Shown: positions 7,650 to 17,586, counted from the first letter of the stretch. The stretch: 64,000 bases of DNA from Alistipes megaguti (GCF_900604385.1 NZ_LR027382.1:2209001-2273000); one strand, 5' to 3'. A program made the numbers and translations. The notes: a model not told the origin generated them from the letters alone.

Positions 7650-10600
7650 CACCGGAACCATTTTTGAGCCACGTCGACCGCCCGGTCGATGATGGCATCC
7701 ATGTCGTCGAAGGTCATCGACAGATCATATTTGCGTTTGACCTCGTCAATCAGATAGTCCTCGATGTCGAGCTTCATCATGCCGACCAACCTGTCCTTGA
7801 GCGGCCAGTCGACAATGAGCGTCCCCTTCTCGAAGATGTGCTGACGAATGATGGCGTCGATCCGGTTGGCCGTGTCGAGTGCGATTTGCGTCAGGTCGAG
7901 CCCCTGTCCGGGCTTTATGACCGACTTGTAGACCTCCAGGCTCAATCCGAAGTAGGCCCGCGCGGCATTGTTATCCTTCAGCACGTCGGGAATCTCGCTG
8001 TCGGTATGATTCAGCACCTTGTTCATCAGGTCCGTCACCTGGGTCAGATACTCCGCCTCGTCGATTCGTCCCTGTTCGTACTGCGAAATGGTCTCCTTGA
8101 GCATCTGCGAGAACTTCTTGTAGAAGGCCGGGTCGGTATCCATGTTCTCGGTGATGTACTTGGCCGTTCGCGAGGCGATCGTGTCGGCCTTGGCCGCTTT
8201 CCCGGAGATCTTCTCCACCTCTTCGGCGAACCGCTCCTTGTCGAAGATATTCACCAGGTCGGTGATGACCTGCACCTCGCCGCTCTCGATGTGCGTGTCG
8301 ATCAGCTTCTGAATCTGCCCTTCGTATTGCTTGTAGTCCACCGTGTCGGAGTAGCGCTCCTGCACGGCATTACGAAGCTTCATGAAGAAGGCCAGATCGT
8401 GCTTGTACCGTTCGACCTCTTCTTGAGGCGTATTTTGATGGAATACAATCGACGAGAGCGCCACCTTCAGCGTCCGGGCAAAGGCCCGCAGCTTTTCGTA
8501 GAAGAGCGTGCGCCGGTCCTCCTCGCGCAGGACATTGCCGAAGGCCTCGAAGTCGGTCGTGTTGCGTACCTCCTTGAAGAGGTCCCACAACTCTGCATGC
8601 TTTTGGGGCAGCTTGGCCACCTCCTCCGAAATGTCCGTATAAGTCCCTTCCAGATCCTCCTTGTCGAAATCGGTGTAGAGTTCCAGCGCCGAATTGAGCG
8701 ACCCCAATACGCCGTAATAGTCGATGATATACCCGAACTCCTTGTCTTCGCAGACGCGGTTGACGCGGGCAATGGCCTGCAGCAGCGTGTGGTCCTTCAA
8801 CTTGCGGTCGAGATAGAGCACCGTGTTGCGGGGTTCGTCGAATCCCGTCAGGAGTTTGTCCACGACGATGATAATCTCCGGCTTGTCGCTGTTCTTGAAG
8901 CGGTTGATGATGCTTGCCTCGTACTTTTTGGCCGTGCCGTATTCATCCATCATGCGCTTCCAGAAGGCCACCTCCACGTTCGAGGTCTCGCCGAACGCTT
9001 CGTCTTCCCCCTCCCGGGTGTCGGGCGAAGTGATGAGCACCTCCGACGAGACGATGCCGATTTCGTCGAGATACTGCTTGTAGAGAATCGCGATGCGCTT
9101 GCGCGGAGCCACCAGCTGCGCCTTGAACTTCGACCCCTGCCAGTTCTCCCGGAAATGCTGCGAAATGTCCCACGCAATGGCGTAGATGCGCTGCTGCGTC
9201 TGGTTGAGCTGGTCCGCATGGCTGAATTTCTTCTTCATGTCGGCCCGCTGGGCGTCGCTCATCCATCCGCAGATCTTGTCGAAATAGCGGTCAATCGTCT
9301 CCTCGTGTACCACCTGCGGCACCATGCGTCCCTCGTACAACAGCGGCACGACGGCCTTGTCCGCCACGGCCTGATCGACCGTGTAGACCGGCTGGATGAT
9401 GCCGCCGAACTTCCGGGCCGTGTTCTTCTCCTTCTTCATCAGCGGTGTGCCGGTCATGGCGATGAAGCAGGCATTCGGGAGCGTCTTCTCCATCTTGATG
9501 CCCATCTCGCCGTACTGGCTGCGGTGGCCCTCGTCGATCAGCACGAAGATGTTGGGGTCGGTCAACGGGGTGCGGATGCCGCGCACGGCCGTCTCGAACT
9601 TGTTGATAATCGTCGTGATGACGGCATCGCTCTTGCTGTTGAGCAGTTCGACGAGCTTGCTTCCCGTCGTGGCGTTCTCGACGCGAATCTGACACTTGCG
9701 GAATGTCCCTGTGATCTGTCGGTCGAGGTCCGTGCGGTCGGTCACGAGGATGATTTTCGGGTTGCGAATCTCCTTGTCGAGGATGATGGCCTGCGCCAGC
9801 ATCACCATCGTCAGCGACTTGCCGCTCCCCTGCGTGTGCCAGATGACGCCGCCGCGCCGCCGCCCGCCCTCGATGTGGCGGATGCGCCGCATCGTCTGCC
9901 GCACGGCAAAATACTGCTGGTAACGCGCCACCTTCTTGATGCCGTCGTCGTAGAGCGTGAAGCCGTACATCAGCTGCAACAGCCGTTCGGGCCGGCAAAG
10001 GTTGTAGAGGTATTCGTCCTGCACCGACGGGGTGACAGGCTGTTTGTAGAGCTCCTCAAAGTTGCGGCGCACATAGCCGAACCGCTCCCCGAAGAGCTTG
10101 TCGTCCAGCAGCGGCTCGTTGACCACCCGCTCCAGCTCCTGCCGGTAACGGACCTCCTCCTCGCGGTCGGCGAACTGCTCGCGCCACCGCGCCCAGAACT
10201 TCTCGGGCGTGGCCGTCGTGGCGTAACTCCCCTCCTGGCGGTTGATGGCCAGCAGCAGCGTCGAGTAGAGATACAACGAACGGATGCCGTCGGCCTTCTG
10301 GTTGCGGAGGTGCTGCGAAATGGCCTGCTCGATGGAGTCCTTCACGTCGGGACGCTTGCACTCGATGATGCAGAGCGGAATGCCGTTCACGAAGAGGACG
10401 ATGTCGGGCCGGTAGGTGTCGGTCATCCCCGTGCGGCTGACGGCAAACTCCTCGGTAACGTGGAAGACGTTGTTGCGCGGATTCTTCCAGTCGATGTACT
10501 GCATCACGAAGCTCTTGCGGTCGCCGTCGACAATCTGTTCGAGGGTTTTGCCCGAGGTGAGCAGGTCGTAGACTGTCTGCGAAGCCTCCATGAACCCTTC

Positions 10601-10861
10601 GTCCATCGGGATGTTGCGCAGGGCGTCGATTCCGGCGGTGATGTTCTGCTCGGAGAATACGGTGGTGCGCACCGAGCTGACCTGCACGACGTTGATGGCG
10701 GCGAGCTGTTTGCGCAGCACGGGTTCGAGCAGCACGTTGGCGAGATTCCCGCCGCGCAGGGCCAGCGCCTCATCGGGTGTGAGGTATGTGTACCCGAGCT
10801 TTTCGAGCATCAGCAGCGCGGGGATCTGGCTGATATGGTCTTCTTTGAAGGAGATGGACAT
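7649..10861 (-). CDS. hsdR: Type I restriction enzyme, R (motor/nuclease) subunit HsdR
   Basis: This 1070-residue protein has the full HsdR architecture. The PD-(D/E)xK nuclease domain shows RPDIVLFVNG and CIIECKRP near residue 165. The helicase Walker A is HTQGSGKSLT (~345) and the DEAD-box-like DEGH is in LIDEGHRSQYG (~442). Further helicase motifs include AMTGTPL and LLTGFDEP, and a long helical C-terminus binds HsdM/HsdS. With HsdM and HsdS it would translocate and cut unmodified DNA. Its start overlaps the protease stop as TAATG. There is no hsdM in this window and hsdS is only half present, so this locus cannot form a complete system from local genes. The gene is much richer in GC than the protease gene beside it. 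Confidence 0.95.
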   Translation of the reverse strand: MSISFKEDHISQIPALLMLEKLGYTYLTPDEALALRGGNLANVLLEPVLRKQLAAINVVQVSSVRTTVFSEQNITAGIDALRNIPMDEGFMEASQTVYDLLTSGKTLEQIVDGDRKSFVMQYIDWKNPRNNVFHVTEEFAVSRTGMTDTYRPDIVLFVNGIPLCIIECKRPDVKDSIEQAISQHLRNQKADGIRSLYLYSTLLLAINRQEGSYATTATPEKFWARWREQFADREEEVRYRQELERVVNEPLLDDKLFGERFGYVRRNFEELYKQPVTPSVQDEYLYNLCRPERLLQLMYGFTLYDDGIKKVARYQQYFAVRQTMRRIRHIEGGRRRGGVIWHTQGSGKSLTMVMLAQAIILDKEIRNPKIILVTDRTDLDRQITGTFRKCQIRVENATTGSKLVELLNSKSDAVITTIINKFETAVRGIRTPLTDPNIFVLIDEGHRSQYGEMGIKMEKTLPNACFIAMTGTPLMKKEKNTARKFGGIIQPVYTVDQAVADKAVVPLLYEGRMVPQVVHEETIDRYFDKICGWMSDAQRADMKKKFSHADQLNQTQQRIYAIAWDISQHFRENWQGSKFKAQLVAPRKRIAILYKQYLDEIGIVSSEVLITSPDTREGEDEAFGETSNVEVAFWKRMMDEYGTAKKYEASIINRFKNSDKPEIIIVVDKLLTGFDEPRNTVLYLDRKLKDHTLLQAIARVNRVCEDKEFGYIIDYYGVLGSLNSALELYTDFDKEDLEGTYTDISEEVAKLPQKHAELWDLFKEVRNTTDFEAFGNVLREEDRRTLFYEKLRAFARTLKVALSSIVFHQNTPQEEVERYKHDLAFFMKLRNAVQERYSDTVDYKQYEGQIQKLIDTHIESGEVQVITDLVNIFDKERFAEEVEKISGKAAKADTIASRTAKYITENMDTDPAFYKKFSQMLKETISQYEQGRIDEAEYLTQVTDLMNKVLNHTDSEIPDVLKDNNAARAYFGLSLEVYKSVIKPGQGLDLTQIALDTANRIDAIIRQHIFEKGTLIVDWPLKDRLVGMMKLDIEDYLIDEVKRKYDLSMTFDDMDAIIDRAVDVAQKWFR

Positions 10862-11757
10862 TAAGGTTCAATATTATATTTAATATGATGTTGATCCATA
10901 AATTCTTTTATGACATTAATGTGGACACATCTTCCTAAATGGATAAAAGAATAATCATTAACTTTCTTTTTCTTCCCATTGATAACCAGGTCTCTACCAA
11001 TCTGATCAAATCCTAATGGCAAAGAAATAGTATTTGATTGGATTCCATATACAACTCCGTTACAATCAAATAGAGGTCCTCCACTTTGGCCTTTTAATCC
11101 CGGGGTGCTCATTTCTATCTCATTTATGGTCCCTTCTTTATCATATGCCAATCGTGTAATAATACCGTCTATTGGAAATCTAGGAGAATCTAATCTATTC
11201 TCTTCTGTCCATTTGATATCATCTGTCTCTTCATCATATGTATAATTAGAGAACTCTGGGTAGGGATACCCCAATCTACAAAGAGATTTTCCTTGTTTCG
11301 CATTATTCCCTTCTTTTGCGAAAATAGGGAATTTATCACACAAAAGTCGCGAAAAGCCTTCAAATTTGATAATTGCCAGATCATAAGTTGGGTGACACCA
11401 ATATTTTATCTCTGAAAATGTATCTATTGTATCGCAAAAACGATTATAAATTTGTACTACTGACTCATTTTTCTTATAGCTATACTTATTCTCTAAATTT
11501 GTGATGAGCCTTTTTCTTTTACCACCTATAGGCAACGAATTTAATTCCCTTTTAAATTGCTTATATTGTTTATTTATAGCATCAGCTGGCGCTATTAGAT
11601 CTTTTATAACATGTTTACATGTAATAGCAAATCCTTCATCATTTATTATAATAAACGATGAACAGCCCCGTTCAATCTCGCGACTTCCATATCGCCTCAT
11701 AATTGTATGTATAGGACGAGTAAATTCAGTTACAGTTTCAATTGCTTTTACAAACAT
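10861..11757 (-). CDS. Trypsin-like serine protease inside the restriction operon
   Basis: A 298-residue protein with a chymotrypsin-fold triad: His49 (ITCKHV), Asp126 (TYDLAII) and Ser225 (GLKGQSGGPLFD). No signal peptide is visible, so it should act in the cytoplasm. It lies 18 bases after the hsdS stop, and its own stop overlaps the hsdR start (TAATG), so it is translated as part of the operon. Its base composition is clearly AT-rich between two GC-richer hsd genes, which suggests it was inserted into an existing operon. Serine proteases in defence operons usually activate or destroy a partner on infection. A role in controlling HsdR or sensing phage is plausible but inferred. Confidence 0.85.
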   Translation of the reverse strand: MFVKAIETVTEFTRPIHTIMRRYGSREIERGCSSFIIINDEGFAITCKHVIKDLIAPADAINKQYKQFKRELNSLPIGGKRKRLITNLENKYSYKKNESVVQIYNRFCDTIDTFSEIKYWCHPTYDLAIIKFEGFSRLLCDKFPIFAKEGNNAKQGKSLCRLGYPYPEFSNYTYDEETDDIKWTEENRLDSPRFPIDGIITRLAYDKEGTINEIEMSTPGLKGQSGGPLFDCNGVVYGIQSNTISLPLGFDQIGRDLVINGKKKKVNDYSFIHLGRCVHINVIKEFMDQHHIKYNIEP

Positions 11758-11775
11758 ATTTATTGGTTTTTAAAG

Positions 11776-12701
11776 TTATAGTTCATTGTATTTCACCCGT
11801 TTTTTGCCTGTAAGGAGTTGTTGCATCAGGCCGCGTTTCTGACGGCGGAGGCGTTCGAGCTTCTCTTTGGCCAGCTCAATCTCGCGGTCGGCCGCGGTCA
11901 AGACTTCTGTAATAGCTTTTTGCTCCGCCAAAGGAGGACAGCAAATATGAACTTGCCCGAAATCTCGATATTTGCAATTCAAGGTATCTCCGACCAAGCC
12001 TTGTGAGTGTGTCCAAAAATCATAGATAAGTCGAGGCTGTTTGAAAAGGACAGACATATAATACCCATCCACATCTGTATTGGGGACAACAATTGTATAA
12101 GCGGGACTAACAATTCCTTCCAATCCAGATAATGCACTCCGCCCTTGCCACATTCGCATGGTGTTATATCCTATGTCGCCTTTCGCAATTCGTTTGTATT
12201 TCGATTTGTCGTCGTTCGATGTATCTCGTTTTTCGGATTCGGTTTGTAAAATAACACCTCTGTCTCCAGTAATGGAGAGTAGGGGGAGGTCTGTGCGATT
12301 GGTTTCGTTCCGTTCCGTGAACAACTCTTGGAGTTTGTGTGTTTTCCAGGGTTCGGAGAAACCGGGGAGACGGAGTTTTGCGGAGAGGAGTCGCTGCATC
12401 AAGCCGCGTTTGCGCAGGGCGAGTTTTTCAATCAGCCGCGCCTGCTTTTCAATCGCCTCATCCCACACGCCCAACACCTCCGCAATCTTCCGTTGCTCCG
12501 CCAGCGGCGGAACGGCTATCTTATAGGGAATAATATGTTTATTGTTTATTTGAGGAATGGATGAGGTGTCAGCGATTCGATACAATCGTTCATGTAAAAT
12601 GCGGATATACAGGAACTCTGTGTCTACGATGGCTGTATGGGGTGTAATAGCCATCATATTGCTGTCCATTTGAATGTCTTTGGCAGCTATGCGAACTTTA
12701 T
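11776..12701 (-). pseudogene. hsdS: Type I restriction specificity subunit HsdS, 5' half lost
   Basis: What remains is the end of target-recognition domain 1, a conserved central helical spacer (PPLAEQRKIAEVL ... LRKRGLMQRLL), a complete second recognition domain and the C-terminal spacer (PPLAEQKAITEVL ... RRQKRGLMQQLL). The frame stays open into the IS at 12702 (NNKVRIAAKDIQMDSNMM), and the first ATG inside the remnant is at 12669. Normal HsdS has about 400 or more residues; roughly the first third is absent. A half-HsdS of this form can in some systems pair as a dimer, but no hsdM is nearby. Confidence 0.88.
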
Positions 12702-14140
12702 TATTTAGTCGTCCCTTAAAAAGCCCATTTTTGCGAGATATCGTTTTTCCACAGTATCTCGCAGATTTTATGAAGCATGCACCAAAGAGCTTTCATGGCT
12801 CTTTTGAAGTTATAGGCTGCTGCCGCCAGTAGCACGTTCACAGCATCCCCGACCACACCTTTATAAAAGTTGCGGCCCAATCGGTAATCTGACTTTAAGT
12901 GACCTATTGTTGGTTCTATACCTGCACGTTTGCAGAAAAGTTTATGTTTTTTCAGCTTCTGATAACGGCTGTCTGATTTCTTGGGAACATCGGGAATCAT
13001 AATCTTCGTCCCGTTAATTTCCTTCCTGCCTCTGTATCCTCTATCACCAGCCAGCACTTTAATCTTCCTTCCGGTTAACCGTTCTACCTGCGCCAAGGAA
13101 GACTCGATGGTATGACCGTCATATTCATTGCGAAAGGATATGGCTCCAAGAATAATTCCTGTGGCAGAACGTATGATGGACACCTTGTTGCCGAATTCAT
13201 ATTTTTTATGTTCTTTACCCTTGCTGATACATTGCACGTCCGGCTCATGGATGGAATAAATCTTTTTCCGGCTGTTCCGCCTTTGGGACAGAACGGTTTC
13301 AAAGAGTCTGAGCAATTTATCATAGTCGTGATTCTCTTTAAGATTACGCTTCAGTTCCCTGACAAGTCTTCCGGCTATTGTACGTAAACGCCTGTCCGCC
13401 CTGAGAGCTTTTTCCCTGTTTTTGGGATGGTTCCGGAAACGCTGGTCACGATAGATCTTCTTCAGCACAAAGGTGTAGCTTTGGCGCAGGGGAAGTCCCA
13501 GCTTTTTTACAATGCCAAGAACTTTCTTCACGATCTTCTTATGCAACTTTGCATCCGTGGGGTAAGTGATGTTCTTTTCCTGAACTGTGGAATCAATAAA
13601 AGCCGTATCATGATGACGGCCATCATCATCGTCGTTATTCACACGGATACTTTCCTGGAAAATGAGTTCAATTCCCTTTTCACCGATACGTTTGCGGAAA
13701 TGAACCAGTTCTGAAGACGCACAAGGGGCAGACGGGGTAAACTCCTGCATGCCACAGAAATACTGATAATAAGCGTTTTCGCTCCATTGCTCTACCAAAG
13801 ACTCATCCGACAGGTTACGAAGGTGTTTCAGGATAAGCAAACCGCACATTAAACGGATTGGCTTGCCGGGACGGCCGTTATCCTGACAATACAAAGGTTG
13901 AAAAGCCGTTTCAAATTTTCCCCAATCTATTTTGTCTGCCAATTGGTAAAGCGGGTGCGATTGGTTCAGCATGTCTGATAGGTTGCTGAATAAAGAAGGA
14001 CTGTTATTCGTATTTTTAATCATAAAATCTGCAAGTTTATTAACGTAAAGATAAGAAAACTTCCAGATTTATCAAAGACTTCTATAAATTAAATTACTGA
14101 ATACCAATAAATAAAACTATTTTTAAGGGGCGACTAAATA
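12702..14140. mobile_element. IS5-family insertion sequence
   Basis: The ends are imperfect inverted repeats: TATTTAGTCGTCCCTTAAAAA at the left and its near complement ending CGACTAAATA at the right. They enclose one transposase gene in 1.44 kb. I see no target-site duplication, and the broken genes on either side are different (hsdS and a HATPase gene). That implies an adjacent deletion or recombination after insertion. Exact ends may be off by a few bases. Confidence 0.8.
12716..14023 (-). CDS. IS5-family DDE transposase
   Basis: 435 residues. The N-terminal DUF772-type domain shows GRPGKPIRLMCGLLILKHL and ASSELVHFRKRIG. The DDE catalytic residues are in DTAFIDSTV, LAGDRGYRG and EPTIGHLKSDYRLG. 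The length is that of a complete enzyme with no internal stop, so the element may still be mobile. It should cut and rejoin DNA at the inverted repeats that flank it. The IS5 assignment is from the DUF772-DDE layout; subgroup not determined. Confidence 0.88.
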   Translation of the reverse strand: MIKNTNNSPSLFSNLSDMLNQSHPLYQLADKIDWGKFETAFQPLYCQDNGRPGKPIRLMCGLLILKHLRNLSDESLVEQWSENAYYQYFCGMQEFTPSAPCASSELVHFRKRIGEKGIELIFQESIRVNNDDDDGRHHDTAFIDSTVQEKNITYPTDAKLHKKIVKKVLGIVKKLGLPLRQSYTFVLKKIYRDQRFRNHPKNREKALRADRRLRTIAGRLVRELKRNLKENHDYDKLLRLFETVLSQRRNSRKKIYSIHEPDVQCISKGKEHKKYEFGNKVSIIRSATGIILGAISFRNEYDGHTIESSLAQVERLTGRKIKVLAGDRGYRGRKEINGTKIMIPDVPKKSDSRYQKLKKHKLFCKRAGIEPTIGHLKSDYRLGRNFYKGVVGDAVNVLLAAAAYNFKRAMKALWCMLHKICEILWKNDISQKWAF

Positions 14141-14954
14141 GTTTGAATTGTTCTATACAATCAATCTTATTATTAATAACTTTTCGAAGTTCAATATCCA
14201 TGCTAGATATTTCACCATACTTTTGGCTGTTCGATATGATTCTTTCATAGGAAATATTGTCATGTTCTGTTGTAATAGCAATTTTTGAAACATTAGGAAG
14301 GAATAAGAGAATGCGTAGATCTAAGTTGTCTATTTGTTTTTCAACGGAGTAATCATCCTTTGTTTTTTCAGAATTTATACTAATCTCAATAGTTGTACGA
14401 TCTTTAGGACGGTCATGTTCAATATTTTCTGGGACTGCTAACATCGGTATATAAAGGGACGGCTCTTTTCCCAGTTGTTTTTGAATCTGTTGTTTGTCTT
14501 TTATTTTTTCAAAAATCTTTTGTGCGATATCCTTTGAAAATTGCACGGCGAATTCTCCTGAGTAAATTCTAACCTCATCTGCCCAATTTAATATTGACCT
14601 AAAACCAGTCCCTTTATTGCCAATATATTTCCCCTTTTTCGGACTATTGTTGCCTTGAACAATCGCTTTAATGCCTTCTTCATCAAAAAATGTTCCTGTG
14701 TTGGAAATAATTAAGCGACCTTTGATATAGCTTATCTCAATATTAAGATCTGATGCGGGTTTCTGATTTAAATTTATACTCTTTTGATAGGCATCGTCTG
14801 CGTTTTGTAGAAGTTCTAATATTTCGCGACCATGATAGCCCTTAATATCACGTTTTTCAATATTGTTTTCAGAAATTAGTTCTTCTCTAATTTGCTGTTT
14901 AATATGGTTCTCAATATACTCCTTGCGAAGAGTAATGATATATTCGGTATTCAT
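14141..14954 (-). pseudogene. Sacsin/HSP90-type ATPase-domain protein, C-terminally truncated
   Basis: The N-terminal GHKL ATPase fold is clear: GREILELLQNADDAY (N box), ISNTGTFFDEEGIKAIV and GNKGTGFRSILNW (G boxes). In Bacteroidetes such N-terminal modules normally begin proteins of 1000 or more residues, often encoded beside type I restriction genes. Here only ~270 native residues remain before the frame enters the IS end and stops at 14094. I chose the ATG at 14954, where the conserved part begins (MNTEYIITLRKEYIENHI). The gene was truncated by the event that also cut hsdS. AT-rich. Confidence 0.8.
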
Positions 14955-14978
14955 GAATAAATTGATGAAAATTGACAA

Positions 14979-15432
14979 TGTAAATATTTTATGTACAAAA
15001 CTAATAAAATTTTATTAGGCTATGTATATAGTTTACTCATAATTTGTTATCATGGATTCTCATATTGAGCGAAGAAATGTTTTTGCTATTGCTATATTGA
15101 GGAATTTCAGGGCTTGGAGATCTTGTTAATATAGTTTTCTTATGTTATTATTAATGAATTCTTTTTTCTTGAGGAAATATCAGACGCAGCATTCTGCGAA
15201 ATATTCCAGAAATAATGGCTGCTTATTGAATTATTCGGAAATGTGATCAACAGTATTTGGGTAATTTCCTAATAACCTTCCGAAGATTTTTCCGATTGTG
15301 TTTTATTCATTGTGTGCTTGTCCGTATAATGTTTAGTAACGGGATCCTTTAGATGATTGGATAAGAGAGAGTTTATTTATTTTTACTATAAAGTTGGTTG
15401 AGGCTCATCTCGGCTATTATTCTGAAATTTTG
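14979..15432. other. AT-rich intergenic region between divergent defence-type genes
   Basis: About 450 bases with many stops in all frames. I see no gene, RNA or repeat. It should hold the promoters of the divergent truncated ATPase gene and the ATPase-DUF4276 pair. Confidence 0.6.
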
Positions 15433-15440
15433 TATATTTG
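15433..15440 (+). promoter_or_regulatory. -7 box candidate for the ATPase-DUF4276 operon
   Basis: TATATTTG matches TAnnTTTG and lies 74 bases before the chosen ATG at 15514. No good -33 element is visible. Confidence 0.4.
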
Positions 15441-15513
15441 TTCCATAAATGGAAAATGCTGTGATAATAAGTCATAGTTGTTAAAGTTTAGAACGAGATA
15501 TTCAAAATATACT

Positions 15514-16905
15514 ATGATTACGTATATTAAGGTGGATGGATTTAAATCCTTTCAAAACTTTGAAATGGATTTTACTCCGTTAACGATTATTGCAGGATCA
15601 AACGCTGCGGGGAAAAGTAATCTTTTTGATGTTTTCCGGTTATTGGCGGCTCTGGCTGATACGGATAAAATTCAGCGCGCTTTTCGCAAACAGCGTGGTG
15701 ATTTGATAGAACTTTTTACGCAGTATGATGATCATTCTGTTGCAAAAGAAATGTCTTTTGTGGTTGAGATGTTAGTTAACCCAACTGTTACTGATACGTG
15801 GGGATCAACTGCAACATTACGTTATACAAGGCTCCGTTATGAATTGACCCTGCATCGTTTTACCAACAATGTGGGGATGGAGGATATTGAAGTCGTCCAT
15901 GAATATTTGGATACCATAAAGCATGATAAGGATAAATGGATTAAGATTATTCCGTCAAGATATGCTGAAATATGGCGTCCCAAAGTAGTTACAGGTAAAC
16001 GTCAAATACCGTATATGTATACAGCCGAGTATAATGGCGTTAATTCTATCATAGTTCCACAAGATGGTTCTCAGGGAAAAAAACGAATATATCCATTGAA
16101 TAATACTACTAGGACAGTTTTAAGTAGTGTTGATTCGGTAGATTTTAAACATATCCTTGCTGCAAGAGAAGAAATGAAAAGCTGGCGTTTTTTGCAATTG
16201 AACCCGGAAGTTCTTCGCTTGCCTACAAGTAAAACTATTGGCGAAGATATTATAGGCCCTGCAGGAGAAAATCTGGCAGCAGCATTATATCGAATTAAGC
16301 AGGAGGATGGTTACAATATGAAAGAGATTTCACGTAGGTTACATTCTTTTCTTCCAAATTTTGTAGATGTTGATGTGGCCGATGATATTGAAAATAAGCA
16401 ATATGTAATCGTCTTGCATGATATTGATGGGAAAGAATATTCATCACGTGTATTGTCTGAAGGAACGTTGCGTATTCTCGCATTGTGCATTTTATATATG
16501 GACAATAAGCATCAAGGTTTATTGTGCTTTGAGGAGCCAGAGAATGGAATTCATCCGTTTAGAATTAAAGTGATGGCAACCTTGCTAAAAGATTTATCCA
16601 CAGATTTCTTAGATGCTGATATGCCTTTACGTCAGGTAATAGTGAATACACACTCCACTGTCTTTGTATCTGCAATATATAAATGGCTGACATCTCCGCT
16701 TGTTTCCATTGATTTTGCTCGGATGGTTGTTAGAATATGCTCTATTGATGGTAATAAAAAGAAGTTGTTGGCGACTAAAATTGTTCCCGTGCCTAAAGAC
16801 AATCCATTACAAACAAAAATTCCCTTCTCAGAGCAGGAAACAAAATCAACCTTGCAAATGATGAACGAATTTATGTTGTTTAGTGATAATGAATCAATCC
16901 ATTAA
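15514..16905 (+). CDS. AAA15/OLD-like ABC-type ATPase
   Basis: 463 residues from the ATG at 15514, where the family-typical opening MITYIKVDGFKSFQNF begins; an upstream in-frame TTG at 15478 is less likely. Walker A is GSNAAGKS (residues 28-35). The Walker B/signature region is LLCFEEPENGIHP (~335), followed by the H-loop-like VNTHSTVF. This is the SMC/RecF-like ATPase half of OLD-type nucleases and of PARIS-like systems. The nuclease half is not fused but encoded by the next gene 15 bases downstream. Together they probably act as an anti-phage effector in which the ATPase senses a DNA or protein trigger. Low GC suggests transfer. Confidence 0.85.
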   Translation: MITYIKVDGFKSFQNFEMDFTPLTIIAGSNAAGKSNLFDVFRLLAALADTDKIQRAFRKQRGDLIELFTQYDDHSVAKEMSFVVEMLVNPTVTDTWGSTATLRYTRLRYELTLHRFTNNVGMEDIEVVHEYLDTIKHDKDKWIKIIPSRYAEIWRPKVVTGKRQIPYMYTAEYNGVNSIIVPQDGSQGKKRIYPLNNTTRTVLSSVDSVDFKHILAAREEMKSWRFLQLNPEVLRLPTSKTIGEDIIGPAGENLAAALYRIKQEDGYNMKEISRRLHSFLPNFVDVDVADDIENKQYVIVLHDIDGKEYSSRVLSEGTLRILALCILYMDNKHQGLLCFEEPENGIHPFRIKVMATLLKDLSTDFLDADMPLRQVIVNTHSTVFVSAIYKWLTSPLVSIDFARMVVRICSIDGNKKKLLATKIVPVPKDNPLQTKIPFSEQETKSTLQMMNEFMLFSDNESIH

Positions 16906-16920
16906 GAAGGCGTGTTAAAA

Positions 16921-17586
16921 ATGATTGCGCAAATTTTTATAGGATTAGCAACCGAAGGGCCTACTGATATTCGTTTTTTTGAGAGTATTGTACGTCGTAC
17001 GTTTCAAGATATTGCATTGAAAGAATGTCGGACTGACGTAGATATTGATATACAAAGATTAAAAACGAAAAAAACAGGTTTGTCTTTTAGTGAATATGTG
17101 ATACAGGCTTCATGTGATGGTGTCAAAGAATTTGGTATGATGGCTTTGGCGATTCATACAGATGCTGATAGAGAAACATATGATGATAGAAAAAGATATA
17201 ATATATATCCAGCGCAATCTGAATTGGATAGGAAAGGGGATGATTATTGTAAAATACTAACCCCTGTTATTCCTGTACGAATGATGGAGGCTTGGATGTT
17301 AGCAGATAAAGATTTGTTAAAAGCTGAAATTGGAACACGAAAATCTGATAATGATTTAGGTATTGATAGAGATCCTGAAGTGATAGCAGATCCAAAGTCT
17401 GTTATTGAAGAGGCTATTAGAGTTGCACAGTCTGATCTCCCCAGACGTCGTCAGCGTTTAACAATTTCGGACTTATATGAAATTATTGGAGATAAAATAA
17501 GTATAGATAAGTTATTGTTATTAAATTCGTATCGGAGGTTTCAAGAGGAGGTGCGTAGTACATATCGAGCGTTGAATTATATGTAA
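16921..17586 (+). CDS. DUF4276 Toprim-like nuclease partner
   Basis: 221 residues. The opening ATEGPTDIRFF carries the conserved Toprim-type glutamate, and AIHTDADRETYDD (~75-87) supplies the D-x-D metal-binding acids. This is the DUF4276/Toprim-like pattern found beside AAA15 ATPases. I prefer the ATG at 16921 to a GTG at 16912, because AAGAAGG at 16904-16910 is ten bases before the ATG. The tight spacing to the ATPase gene implies co-expression and a joint complex. The likely role is as the nuclease or RNase effector of a split OLD/PARIS-like defence module. This is known for related families but inferred here. Confidence 0.78.
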   Translation: MIAQIFIGLATEGPTDIRFFESIVRRTFQDIALKECRTDVDIDIQRLKTKKTGLSFSEYVIQASCDGVKEFGMMALAIHTDADRETYDDRKRYNIYPAQSELDRKGDDYCKILTPVIPVRMMEAWMLADKDLLKAEIGTRKSDNDLGIDRDPEVIADPKSVIEEAIRVAQSDLPRRRQRLTISDLYEIIGDKISIDKLLLLNSYRRFQEEVRSTYRALNYM

